Shown piece after piece: positions 33,738 through 41,436 of a DNA stretch of 64,000 nucleotides. The first letter of the stretch is position 1; the number at the start of each line of letters is the position of its first letter. The notes beneath the pieces are model-generated. The model was not told the DNA's origin. It made no database searches and saw nothing but the letters and a program-made list of their open reading frames with translations. Source of the stretch: Paenibacillus dakarensis (lineage in GTDB: Bacteria > Bacillota > Bacilli > Paenibacillales > Paenibacillaceae); NCBI RefSeq assembly GCF_001373415.1, contig NZ_CDSE01000098.1, forward strand, positions 1 to 64,000, read 5' to 3'. Both the position numbers and the translations under genes were made by a program.

Positions 33738-35567
33738 TTAAAGCCCTTTTCGATCGGGCAAAGCCCCTTCCAGCGCTAACAAGGTACGCTTGTTTTCCAA
33801 GCCTCCGCCATAACCTATAAGTGTTCCATCCATTCCGAGCACACGATGGCAAGGAACGATAATCGGAACCGGGTTTTTATTATTGGCGCCTCCGACAGCC
33901 CTAACAGCCTTCGGCCGTCCAATGGCTTCAGCTATATCTTTATATGAACGGATCACACCATAAGGAATTTTCTTCAGTGCTTCCCATACCTGCAATTGAA
34001 ACGGAGTCCCCCGCAGATCAATCGGCAGGTCAAACTCCTTGAGTGTTCCTTCAAAATACTGCTGGAGTTGGGATGCGGCATCCGCAAGGCGCTGTTCGTT
34101 ATGCTCATACCCAGCTCCACCTGCATAGGTGCGAGACCATTGCTGGAGGACAGCCTCTTTCACTGTAAAAGCTCCGAACTCGATTAAGCATATGCCTAAA
34201 TCCGTTGCCACAACCGTTAACGTTCCAATCGGTGTCTGTATCTCATCAAAATATAGAACATCTGTTATTGTTTCAGCTTCCTTACGGGTATCACTTATCG
34301 GCGTAGTTAGCTCCGCTTCAGGCTCTGTCTGTTCTACGGCAACAGCATCCGGAGTAACCTTTGCTGCTTCCGCCTGATTACTGTCTTGCTCTTTACTTTC
34401 CGGTTTCCACTTATCCAAAACCTGTTTAAGCATACGGCGTGCCGTCTCATCTCGTTCTGTTTTCATACCTTTTTCTAAGCTGCTCAAAGCTTCTTCGCCT
34501 CCAATGCGACCCAAAGCCCATGCGGCAGTTCCCCGCAGCTCGGGACGCGGATCTTTCAGCAGCACCTCGCTAAGCTTCGGTACCGCCGAAGCGTCTTTAA
34601 AGTTACCAAGGGCAATCACGGCATTCCGCTGGATCGGTTTTCTTCCCCGCCATGCTGCCGCTGTATCACCAAATGTCTCCTTAAATTCACGGTTGCTCAT
34701 ATCAAGAATCGGTAGAAGAAGTGGCTTCGCCTTCTCTGGGTCCGGTTGTAGCTCTTCATGATGTGTCCAGTTCAGGCCTTTATTTTTCGGACAAACGATT
34801 TGACAAGTATCACAGCCATACAGCCGGTTGCCAATTTTACGCATCAGTTCTTCGTCTAATAAACCCTTCGTTTGGGTTAGATAGGATACGCAGCGCTGCG
34901 CGTTAAGCTGCCCGGGGCCCACAAGAGCATCCGTAGGACAAGCATCAATACATTTTGTACATTCTCCGCAATCCTCCGTTACCGGAGAATCCGGTGGAAA
35001 AGGAATATTGGTAACCATCTCACCAAGGTAAATCCAAGAGCCGTATTTCGGTGAAATAATCGAACAGTTCTTACCGCTGAATCCGATTCCTGCCCGCTGT
35101 GAGACAGCTCTGTCCACCAAAGCTCCGGTATCCACCATACTGTCCAGAACCGCATCTGGAACACGCTCCCGGATGAATGCCTCCAGTCTAGACATGGCAT
35201 CTCTCAGGGCATGGTGGTAATCCTGTCCCCAAGCCGATCTTGCCATAATTCCCCGGTATTTACCCGGCACGGATTTAGGCGGATTGCTCATCTTGGACGG
35301 ATAAGCAACGGCAATCGCAATGATGGAAGCCGGGTTAGCTCCGGGTAGCGCAGGGGTCACCCTTTTATCCAGATCAGACTCCTCGAAACCCGATTCATAA
35401 CCCAAATCGCGATGCTGCTGCAAAATGGACTTCAAAGAAACAAAAGGATCTGCTGAAGCAAATCCAATGTCGTCAATTCCCAGGCTGGGGGCAGCCTGCT
35501 TCAATTCCGCCTTCAGCTCTTCCCAAACAGAGGGCGAAGGAGCATAAGCTCCATGTTGTGAAGTCAT
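33738..35567 (-). CDS. queG: Fusion of epoxyqueuosine reductase (QueG) and O6-alkylguanine-DNA alkyltransferase (Ogt)
   Basis: A 609-residue protein with two complete enzymes. Residues 1-380 are QueG: the cobalamin-binding N-terminal part, two [4Fe-4S] motifs (CGECTKCIDACP near 200 and CDTCQIVCP near 255) and HEAT-type repeats (RNAVIALGNFKDASAVPKL, RGTAAWALGRIGGEEAL). It makes queuosine in tRNA. A charged linker (about 390-435) leads to an Ogt/MGMT domain with the acceptor Cys in PIIVPCHRVLG (about 573), the helix FQLQVWEALKKIPYG and VRAVGGANNKNP. That domain repairs alkylated guanine or thymine in DNA. AAAGGAGG precedes the ATG. The reading frame is continuous, so this is a true fusion, not two overlapping genes. 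Confidence 0.93.
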   Translation of the reverse strand: MTSQHGAYAPSPSVWEELKAELKQAAPSLGIDDIGFASADPFVSLKSILQQHRDLGYESGFEESDLDKRVTPALPGANPASIIAIAVAYPSKMSNPPKSVPGKYRGIMARSAWGQDYHHALRDAMSRLEAFIRERVPDAVLDSMVDTGALVDRAVSQRAGIGFSGKNCSIISPKYGSWIYLGEMVTNIPFPPDSPVTEDCGECTKCIDACPTDALVGPGQLNAQRCVSYLTQTKGLLDEELMRKIGNRLYGCDTCQIVCPKNKGLNWTHHEELQPDPEKAKPLLLPILDMSNREFKETFGDTAAAWRGRKPIQRNAVIALGNFKDASAVPKLSEVLLKDPRPELRGTAAWALGRIGGEEALSSLEKGMKTERDETARRMLKQVLDKWKPESKEQDSNQAEAAKVTPDAVAVEQTEPEAELTTPISDTRKEAETITDVLYFDEIQTPIGTLTVVATDLGICLIEFGAFTVKEAVLQQWSRTYAGGAGYEHNEQRLADAASQLQQYFEGTLKEFDLPIDLRGTPFQLQVWEALKKIPYGVIRSYKDIAEAIGRPKAVRAVGGANNKNPVPIIVPCHRVLGMDGTLIGYGGGLENKRTLLALEGALPDRKGL

Positions 35568-35605
35568 CTCCAGCGCCTCCTTTCTTCGCTTCGGGCTTAA
35601 TGACC

Positions 35606-36208
35606 CTATAACCCCTTAATTTTAGATAACGGCCACAGAATAAACTCTGCTCGACCTACAATATCCGATTCCTGAACACTGCCAAACTCCCGGCTATCCT
35701 TACTCTTCCGAATATGACGATTATCTCCCATGACAAAATAATGGCCTTCCTCTATTGAAACCGGCGCAAAATCAGGATCTTCTATTGGAACATCTGTATA
35801 TGGCTCATTCTGTACCTTGCCATTTACATACAGCAGGTGACCCTTTACCTCAACGGTATCACCTGGCAAACCTATAATTCTTTTCACAAGAAACCCCTTC
35901 TTGTCCGGTCCATTGCTCGGGTCCTTGAGTACCACTACATCGCCTCGGTCCGGGTCAGCAAACCGGTATACCAATTTATTAATAAATAGCCTCTCGGACT
36001 CCTCCAGAGTCGGCTCCATCGATTCCCCTTTAACCATAGACAGATTAAAGACAAACATATTAAGAAGAACCATGATACAAAATGCGATCGCAATCGTCTT
36101 CACCCAATCCCATAGCTCCGTTGCCCAACTGCTCTTCACGGCTGCTGTCTCTTGGGGATTCGCTGCATCTCCGTTCTCGCTCGGATCCGGAGAAGTGAAT
36201 TTTCCCAT
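35606..36208 (-). CDS. lepB: Type I signal peptidase
   Basis: A 200-residue membrane-bound Ser/Lys protease that removes signal peptides. One membrane helix (IAIAFCIMVLLNMFVFNLSMV, about 40-60) is followed by box B with the nucleophile in KGESMEPTLEE, box D with the general base in FLVKRIIGLPGDTVEV, and box E in YFVMGDNRHIRKSKDSREFG. The single helix and small size fit the prokaryotic SipT/SipS type. The N-terminal 35 residues are hydrophilic and cytoplasmic. GAAGGTG lies before the ATG. The gene precedes the QueG-Ogt gene by 38 bases and may share its mRNA. Confidence 0.93.
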   Translation of the reverse strand: MGKFTSPDPSENGDAANPQETAAVKSSWATELWDWVKTIAIAFCIMVLLNMFVFNLSMVKGESMEPTLEESERLFINKLVYRFADPDRGDVVVLKDPSNGPDKKGFLVKRIIGLPGDTVEVKGHLLYVNGKVQNEPYTDVPIEDPDFAPVSIEEGHYFVMGDNRHIRKSKDSREFGSVQESDIVGRAEFILWPLSKIKGL

Positions 36209-36279
36209 GCTACACCTTCTTTACTCCCAGGTTAGCCTCCGGAAGAGGCCCGCTATCTAAATGGTACATTAATAGAAAA

Positions 36280-36318
36280 GCATATCTTTCTCCCATTTGC
36301 AACGGTCGAAAGATATGC
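36280..36318 (-). terminator. Terminator of the GNAT gene
   Basis: GCATATCTTTC and GAAAGATATGC form a perfect 11-base stem; TTTTC follows on the minus strand. Confidence 0.75.
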
Positions 36319-36401
36319 CTCATATAAGAATAAATGTCGTTTCCCGGTTCAAAGCGCATATATGGAATATGTCCTGAACCAAGTTTAATCTGTTCTAAAC
36401 A

Positions 36402-36827
36402 CTACGGCTGTGCGACAATACTCAGCTTCTGGAATGATGTAAGGATTCTGTTAGCACCATATCCCATCGCTTCATAAAGCGGCATCGCAGCAGCATTATG
36501 TTCATCTCCGGCAACAAGAATCCGACTGACCTTGCGGGATTGAAACCGCTGCTCCATCGCTCCGATCAATGCCTTTCCAATACCTTGTCTGCGGTAATCC
36601 GGATGGATTGCAATACGGTAATAGCATCCGTGATTCCGTTCAATAGTCCCAATTAAGGCACCGACAATTTGACCATCCTCTTCTGCCACCATAATCAAGT
36701 CAGAGTCCCAGGCCAGCTGTCTTGAGAAAGGTTCAATCGTGTTTTCGTAGCATTCTTCCGACAAAGCAATCTGTAATAGCTCAGTTACTTGGTTACAGTC
36801 ACTCAACTGAAAGGAACGAACATGCAT
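36402..36827 (-). CDS. GNAT-family N-acetyltransferase
   Basis: A 141-residue single-domain acetyltransferase. The acetyl-CoA site shows the motif A pattern YYRIAIHPDYRRQGIGKALIGAMEQRF (residues 75-102) with Q/R-x-x-G-x-G/A, followed by motif B (NAAAMPLYEAMGYG). The acceptor substrate is unknown. The start at MHVRSFQLSDCNQV has GGGAG at eight-base spacing; the frame continues 45 codons upstream in AT-rich DNA and is not believed. It is monocistronic, divergent from sodA. Confidence 0.88.
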   Translation of the reverse strand: MHVRSFQLSDCNQVTELLQIALSEECYENTIEPFSRQLAWDSDLIMVAEEDGQIVGALIGTIERNHGCYYRIAIHPDYRRQGIGKALIGAMEQRFQSRKVSRILVAGDEHNAAAMPLYEAMGYGANRILTSFQKLSIVAQP

Positions 36828-36990
36828 CTCAAAATCTCCCTTTTCGTTAGCATGATGCGGTTTACGCGGCTTACAATATTCGTATTCCGTTGATGCAAAC
36901 CTAACAATTATAATTACTACAAAAATAGCGAAAATCCTGCTTTCTTGTCCATTAAACCACATTTTCCTCCGGAATTCACGAGTTTTCTTA

Positions 36991-37004
36991 TGTAAGCGCT
37001 TTAT
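36991..37004. promoter_or_regulatory. cre-like sequence in the GNAT/sodA divergent region
   Basis: TGTAAGCGCTTTAT resembles the CcpA catabolite-response element (consensus TGWAANCGNTNWCA) at 12 of 14 positions, with the central AAGCGCTT palindrome. The last two consensus bases do not match. It could serve either divergent gene; function is speculative. Confidence 0.35.
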
Positions 37005-37175
37005 ATAAAACGATTACATTTTGGGCTATGGTTACTCTTCCAACTATTTGTTAAAAACAAGTGTTGAGACTGTTAACTTCGGGTAGAAAAGAACTTCACA
37101 AGTGCCAATTAACAACATCCAATCATTATAACTGGAATAGCTTTACAAAGGATAAAGACTTTTCAAACATAAAAG

Positions 37176-37203
37176 TTGATTTAATCCCTAGGAAAGGTTT
37201 AAT
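37176..37203 (+). promoter_or_regulatory. Possible promoter of sodA
   Basis: TTGATT and TTTAAT 16 bases apart, about 100 bases before the sodA start. The 479-base divergent region between 36828 and 37306 holds no gene; apart from this and a cre-like box nothing else was recognised. Confidence 0.45.
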
Positions 37204-37306
37204 ATATGAAGAGTAAGTGGTTTACATATTATCTTTACAGATGATAAAGGCTTCCATCAGGCAGCCCTTATTCATAAAATAAAAATTTACAGGAGGTACT
37301 ATCATT

Positions 37307-37915
37307 ATGGCATTTCAATTACCACCGCTTCCATACGCAAACAACGCACTCGAGCCTCACATCGACGCAATGACGATGGAGATTCACCATGACCGTCACC
37401 ATAACACTTATGTTACCAATTTGAATGCAGCGCTTGAAAACGCTCCTGAACTGCAAAACAAATCCCTGGAAGAGCTGATCGGCAACCTTGACGCTGTTCC
37501 AGAAAGCATCCGTACTGCTGTTCGCAACAACGGCGGCGGACACGCTAACCACTCCCTCTTCTGGGAAGTTATCGGACCAAATGGCGGCGGTGCTCCTACT
37601 GGCGCTCTGGCAGAAGCGATTGACAGCGAGCTTGGCGGCTTCGACAAGTTCAAAGAAGATTTCACTAAAGCAGCTACTACCCGCTTCGGCAGCGGCTGGG
37701 CATGGCTCGTGCTGAAAGACGGCAAACTCGCTATAACCAGCACGCCTAACCAAGACAGCCCGATCATGGAAGGTCAAACTCCTCTCCTCGGTCTGGACGT
37801 TTGGGAGCATGCTTACTACCTGAAATATCAAAACAAACGCCCTGATTACATCGCAGCTTTCTGGAATGTTGTAAACTGGGAAGAAGTTGGCAAGCGTTAC
37901 GAAAACGCGAAATAA
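37307..37915 (+). CDS. sodA: Manganese superoxide dismutase SodA
   Basis: A 202-residue cytosolic SOD of the usual length. Metal ligands are present: His in MEIHHDRHHNTYVTNL (about residue 27), His in GGGHANHSLFWEVIGP (about 82), and Asp and His in LDVWEHAYYLKYQNKRPDYI (about 164 and 168). The Gly-Gly-Gly-His and GPNGGG features fit the Mn-dependent type. CAGGAGG lies nine bases before the ATG. It is the canonical SOD, while a fused SOD lies 4.7 kb upstream. Confidence 0.96.
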   Translation: MAFQLPPLPYANNALEPHIDAMTMEIHHDRHHNTYVTNLNAALENAPELQNKSLEELIGNLDAVPESIRTAVRNNGGGHANHSLFWEVIGPNGGGAPTGALAEAIDSELGGFDKFKEDFTKAATTRFGSGWAWLVLKDGKLAITSTPNQDSPIMEGQTPLLGLDVWEHAYYLKYQNKRPDYIAAFWNVVNWEEVGKRYENAK

Positions 37916-37930
37916 TTTCGCTCATATATT

Positions 37931-37973
37931 AAAGAAGAGCCCTCAGGATATCCCATCCCGAGGGCTTCTTTTT
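37931..37973. terminator. Bidirectional terminator between sodA and mutY
   Basis: AAAGAAG-GCCCTC pairs with GAGGGC-TTCTTTTT; the T-run follows on the sodA side and an A/T run on the mutY side. Confidence 0.85.
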
Positions 37974-37978
37974 GTCTT

Positions 37979-39187
37979 CTATTCGGATGTAAAATATTGA
38001 TTCAGTATTCGAAGGAATACATTCGGAAATGCATAAAAAGCCATATCGCTCTGGCTGATCCAGCGATACTGAGGCTCTGAGCTGTTCGCAGTCCCGGCTT
38101 CAACGTCAATGTTTCCCTCTACGGTATCCTTGTAAACCGCAGCGTAGGCAGCGGCACTTTCAGCCGCCTGAAGGCTGCCTGCGCTAATATCCCGCCACTG
38201 ACAGCGAAATACCCGCATATTCCAGTGAATATGGCTGAATGTATGTTCAGCATCCATCAAATGACCAACCGGCCTGATTGGGATGCCTTCCGTCTTCAAT
38301 TCTCCGGCAAGCCTGTCCATTGCAGCTTCATCAGGCAGGGAAATCGGGGCTGTCTCTTTACCTTGAGAGAGTGATATGTGGGGCAGCTCCCACATGCCTG
38401 CTAGTAAGCCTGTTGAAGGCCGCTTCCGGATAAGCACCTTGCCGTTATATTCGCCTGTCCCTTCCACCAGAGCAGCCACCCGGTATTCGGGACGGGGGGG
38501 CTTAGCCTTAGTTTTAATTGGAAGGGATTCTTCTTTTCCTTCCAGACGCGCTGCACAATGCTCCATTACCGGGCAAGTAAGACACTTCGGTGATTTAGGC
38601 GTACATACAAGTGCGCCCAGCTCCATAAGCCCTTGATTGAAATCAGAAGCCCTTCCTTCCGGGATTAACCGGACAACCAGATCCTCCATATGAGCCCGGG
38701 TACTGCCCTTCATAATATCCTCTTCAATCAAGAAGTAACGGGACAGCACGCGCATAACATTCCCATCCACTGCCGGAGCAGGGATATTAAAGGCAATGCT
38801 GCGGATCGCTCCGGCTGTATAGGGACCTACGCCCTTCAGCCCGAATACTTCCTCCTTGCCGCTCGGCATGATTCCGCCGTACTGCTCTTTTACCTGCCGG
38901 GCAGCATGCTGGAGATTACGGGCCCGTGAATAATAACCAAGCCCTTCCCAGCATTTAAGCACTTCATCCTCCGGTGCATCAGCCAGCGCCTCTACTGTAG
39001 GGAACTTCTCAATAAAACGGTTAAAATAGGGAATCACCGTATCCACCCGTGTCTGCTGCAGCATGATTTCTGATATCCAGATATAATACGGATTACGATG
39101 GCGTCTCCATGGCAAATCCCGCTTGCTGCGCCCATACCAATCCAGCAGCTCCCGGCTGAAATAACGCTGCTGCTCTATATTGTTCAT
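37979..39187 (-). CDS. mutY: A/G-specific adenine DNA glycosylase MutY
   Basis: A 402-residue base-excision repair enzyme that removes A opposite 8-oxoG. The N-terminal glycosylase domain has LPWRRHRNPYYIWISEIMLQQTRVD with the catalytic Glu. The helix-hairpin-helix is LKGVGPYTAGAIRSIAF, with the catalytic Asp in AVDGNVMRVLSR, and the [4Fe-4S] cluster has Cys in CTPKSPKCLTCPVMEHC. The C-terminal Nudix-like 8-oxoG-recognition domain runs from about 235. AAAGGAG precedes the ATG. Placed next to sodA, it suits a local cluster of oxidative-damage genes, though order alone proves nothing. Confidence 0.95.
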   Translation of the reverse strand: MNNIEQQRYFSRELLDWYGRSKRDLPWRRHRNPYYIWISEIMLQQTRVDTVIPYFNRFIEKFPTVEALADAPEDEVLKCWEGLGYYSRARNLQHAARQVKEQYGGIMPSGKEEVFGLKGVGPYTAGAIRSIAFNIPAPAVDGNVMRVLSRYFLIEEDIMKGSTRAHMEDLVVRLIPEGRASDFNQGLMELGALVCTPKSPKCLTCPVMEHCAARLEGKEESLPIKTKAKPPRPEYRVAALVEGTGEYNGKVLIRKRPSTGLLAGMWELPHISLSQGKETAPISLPDEAAMDRLAGELKTEGIPIRPVGHLMDAEHTFSHIHWNMRVFRCQWRDISAGSLQAAESAAAYAAVYKDTVEGNIDVEAGTANSSEPQYRWISQSDMAFYAFPNVFLRILNQYFTSE

Positions 39188-39232
39188 AATGATATAATCT
39201 CCTTTTTAATGCCCCTTACTCCAGACTTATAC

Positions 39233-39625
39233 CTATAGCTTCTCAACTACCGAAAAAGCCGAAGCCAGCTCTGTCTGATGAGAAATCGTCAGATGCACGA
39301 CATATTGTTCTGGTTCGTTGATCCCTAAACGGCTCCACGCTGATTGCGATAATGTAACTACCGGCTTCCCCCGGTTGTCCGGAAGGATTTCAATGTCCCA
39401 GAAACCGATCATGCCTCCGATCCCGCAGCCAAAGGCTTTGCTTACAGCCTCTTTGGCGGCAAAGCGCCCGGCAACGAACTCAAGCCGTCTTGCGCCCTTG
39501 TTTCCAGCTAAAACAAGCTCTGCTCTGGTGAGCACACGATCCATGAACTTCTGCCCATGTGGCCCTTCTAATAACAAAGCAACGCGCTTGATTTCAAGCA
39601 CGTCATGTCCGATCCCGTAAATCAC
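39233..39625 (-). CDS. acpS: Holo-[acyl-carrier-protein] synthase AcpS
   Basis: A 130-residue cytosolic enzyme that transfers the phosphopantetheine arm from CoA to ACP for fatty acid synthesis. The metal-binding Asp is in GIGHDVLEIKRV (residue 8) and the Glu in RFAAKEAVSKAFG (about 58). The C-terminal HLTISHQTELASAFSVVE matches the family. Translation starts at GTG; AAGGGAG lies eight bases upstream. It directly follows mutY on the opposite side of a short gap and may have its own promoter. Confidence 0.94.
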   Translation of the reverse strand: MIYGIGHDVLEIKRVALLLEGPHGQKFMDRVLTRAELVLAGNKGARRLEFVAGRFAAKEAVSKAFGCGIGGMIGFWDIEILPDNRGKPVVTLSQSAWSRLGINEPEQYVVHLTISHQTELASAFSVVEKL

Positions 39626-39744
39626 TCTCAGCGCTCCCTTCTGCTATCAACCAATCCGCTCAATACGCATGCATACTTACTTATTGTATCAGCCGATGAA
39701 AGTATGTGCGAGAGCCAACCTATATTTATCTTATCAGCTTGCAC

Positions 39745-39777
39745 AAAAAAAAGCCCCGGAACAATTAATTCCGGAGC
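39745..39777 (-). terminator. Terminator of nadE
   Basis: GCTCCGGAA and TTCCGGGGC pair on the minus strand and are followed by eight Ts. Confidence 0.9.
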
Positions 39778-39794
39778 GAACATGATGAAATCAA

Positions 39795-40604
39795 TCAGAT
39801 TCCAGGGATCATGTTACGTTTATGCGCTGATCTACGGTAATAGTTCTCCAGCTTCTCGCGAACCTGAGGGTCAATTTCTTTTCCTTCCAGGTAATCACTG
39901 TTATCTTCATAGCTGATACCGAGTTCCTTCTCGTCCGTCTGTCCTTCCCAAAGGCCTGCTGTAGGAGCCTTATCCAGAATGGACTGCGGTACACCCAGGT
40001 AGGAGCCAAGCTGACGAACCTGGCGTTTGTTCAGTGTGCTAAGCGGCGTAATGTCCACTGCTCCATCACCCCATTTGGTATAGAAGCCTGTAATTGCTTC
40101 TGAAGCATGGTCCGTACCTACAACAAGCAGCTTCTGTTCAAACGCCAAAGCATACTGAATGACCATCCGTGTTCTGGCCTTTACATTCCCTTTACCGGGG
40201 ATGCTAATGTGCTGGTGTACACCGATATTTTTTAATCCGTGCTCTACCTCCAGCGCAATCTCATTAACTGCATCTTCAATATTTGTTTCCACTGTATATT
40301 TCAGATCGAACGCCTTCGCTGTTTCATAGCTGTGCTCGATATCCGATTGTGTTCCGTAAGGCTGAAACACTCCAAGCGTCTTGTACTCTTTCCCAAGCTC
40401 CTCAGTCAACTCGTCGGTAGCCCGTTTGCACAAGCCAGCCGCTACAGCACTGTCCAGTCCACCGCTGATAGCAATTAACAAGCCGGAAGTACCGGAATCC
40501 TTCACGTACGATTTCAAAAAGTCGACCCGTTTCCTTACTTCCTGTTCTACATTTATGGACGGTTTCACACCCAATTCGGCAATGATTTGTTCTTGTAAGC
40601 TCAT
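39795..40604 (-). CDS. nadE: NH3-dependent NAD+ synthetase
   Basis: A 269-residue cytosolic enzyme that amidates nicotinic acid adenine dinucleotide. The ATP pyrophosphatase P-loop is LLIAISGGLDSAVAAGL (about 40-56). Other family segments are FQPYGTQSD, KARTRMVIQYALAF, VVGTDHASEAITGFYTKWGDGAVDI and PLSTLNKRQVRQLG. It has no glutaminase domain, so ammonia is the nitrogen donor. AAGGAG precedes the ATG, and the length equals the B. subtilis enzyme class. It is monocistronic between two terminators. Confidence 0.95.
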   Translation of the reverse strand: MSLQEQIIAELGVKPSINVEQEVRKRVDFLKSYVKDSGTSGLLIAISGGLDSAVAAGLCKRATDELTEELGKEYKTLGVFQPYGTQSDIEHSYETAKAFDLKYTVETNIEDAVNEIALEVEHGLKNIGVHQHISIPGKGNVKARTRMVIQYALAFEQKLLVVGTDHASEAITGFYTKWGDGAVDITPLSTLNKRQVRQLGSYLGVPQSILDKAPTAGLWEGQTDEKELGISYEDNSDYLEGKEIDPQVREKLENYYRRSAHKRNMIPGI

Positions 40605-40644
40605 GTTTCAGGACTCCTTTCATAATGAACAGTAGGATGCAGCA

Positions 40645-40686
40645 AAGGCCCCGAGGCTTCGGAAAATGCCGAATGCTCCGGGGCCT
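40645..40686 (-). terminator. Terminator of the bacilliredoxin gene
   Basis: AGGCCCCG and CGGGGCCT with inner TTCGG/CCGAA pairs form a long GC-rich hairpin; TTTG follows on the minus strand. Confidence 0.8.
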
Positions 40687-40704
40687 AATGGATTACGAGC
40701 GAAC

Positions 40705-41133
40705 TTAACGGCAGTAACGGTCAAATGCCTCAGTAAGATCCGTGGCAATTTCTTCAGCAGACCGATTCTCTACTTGATGCCGTTCGATAAAATGAACCAG
40801 TTCTCCATCCTTCATCAGGGCGATTGAAGGGGATGACGGCGGATATGGCGCAAAATACTCACGAGCTTTCGCTGTGGCTTCCTTATCCTGTCCGGCAAAT
40901 ACCGTAAACAAATGATCCGGTGTTACTTCATGCTGCAGCGCATGGGCTACTCCAGGACGAGCTTGACCAGCTGCACATCCACAGACCGAATTAATAACAA
41001 CAAGTGCTGTTCCCTTCGCTGTCGGCAGATGTTCCTCTACCTCTTCTGGTGTTTTCAATTCCTGAATTCTCAGACTTGTCAGTTCATCCCTCATCGGTTG
41101 AACCATATCACGCATATATCGATCAAAAGACAT
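40705..41133 (-). CDS. Bacilliredoxin (BrxA/BrxB, YphP/YqiW family)
   Basis: A 142-residue thioredoxin-fold protein. The C-G-C active site lies in VVINSVCGCAAGQARPG (about residues 45-61), as in the bacilliredoxins that remove bacillithiol from mixed disulfides on proteins after oxidative stress. The ending segment SPSIALMKDGELVHFIERHQVE is typical. The start MSFDRYMRDMVQPMRDEL aligns with family N-termini. A GTG six codons upstream overlaps AAGGAG, so the start codon is somewhat uncertain. Confidence 0.88.
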   Translation of the reverse strand: MSFDRYMRDMVQPMRDELTSLRIQELKTPEEVEEHLPTAKGTALVVINSVCGCAAGQARPGVAHALQHEVTPDHLFTVFAGQDKEATAKAREYFAPYPPSSPSIALMKDGELVHFIERHQVENRSAEEIATDLTEAFDRYCR

Positions 41134-41238
41134 ACCCACTTCTGCTCTCACTCCTTATATAAACAGCTTGTTAAATATAATAACAGCTTTTGCTATTTTA
41201 TATTATACAATCCCTTAGAATGAAAGCAAGACAAAGGA

Positions 41239-41265
41239 GGGCGGATTCCTTAAGGAATTCCGCCC
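41239..41265 (-). terminator. Terminator after the 37-residue small gene
   Basis: GGGCGGAATTCC and GGAATCCGCCC pair on the minus strand; TCCTTTG follows. Confidence 0.65.
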
Positions 41266-41289
41266 TGCTGAATATCTGATAATTCGTTT

Positions 41290-41403
41290 CTAAGTGGAAG
41301 GATGGTTGATACCATCGAGCTTTTTGTCATGAATCGGTTCATTCTGTCGCTGCTTGTTCCCCTGCTTTTGCTGATCCTGCTGTTTGGAATCATTCTTGCT
41401 CAT
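41290..41403 (-). CDS. Very small hydrophilic protein of 37 residues
   Basis: Not recognised. ATG is preceded by AAAGGAGG at six-base spacing and the gene is followed by a hairpin terminator, so translation is likely. The peptide is strongly polar, rich in Gln, Lys and Asn (MSKNDSKQQDQQKQGNKQR), and ends in DKKLDGINHPST. Short basic Gln/Asn-rich proteins with this type of ending occur in spore-formers, and a spore-associated role is only a guess. It lies 33 bases downstream of the sensor kinase gene on the same strand. Confidence 0.6.
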   Translation of the reverse strand: MSKNDSKQQDQQKQGNKQRQNEPIHDKKLDGINHPST

Positions 41404-41436
41404 ACTATCGCCTCCTTTACCAGAATTCTCACCTTA

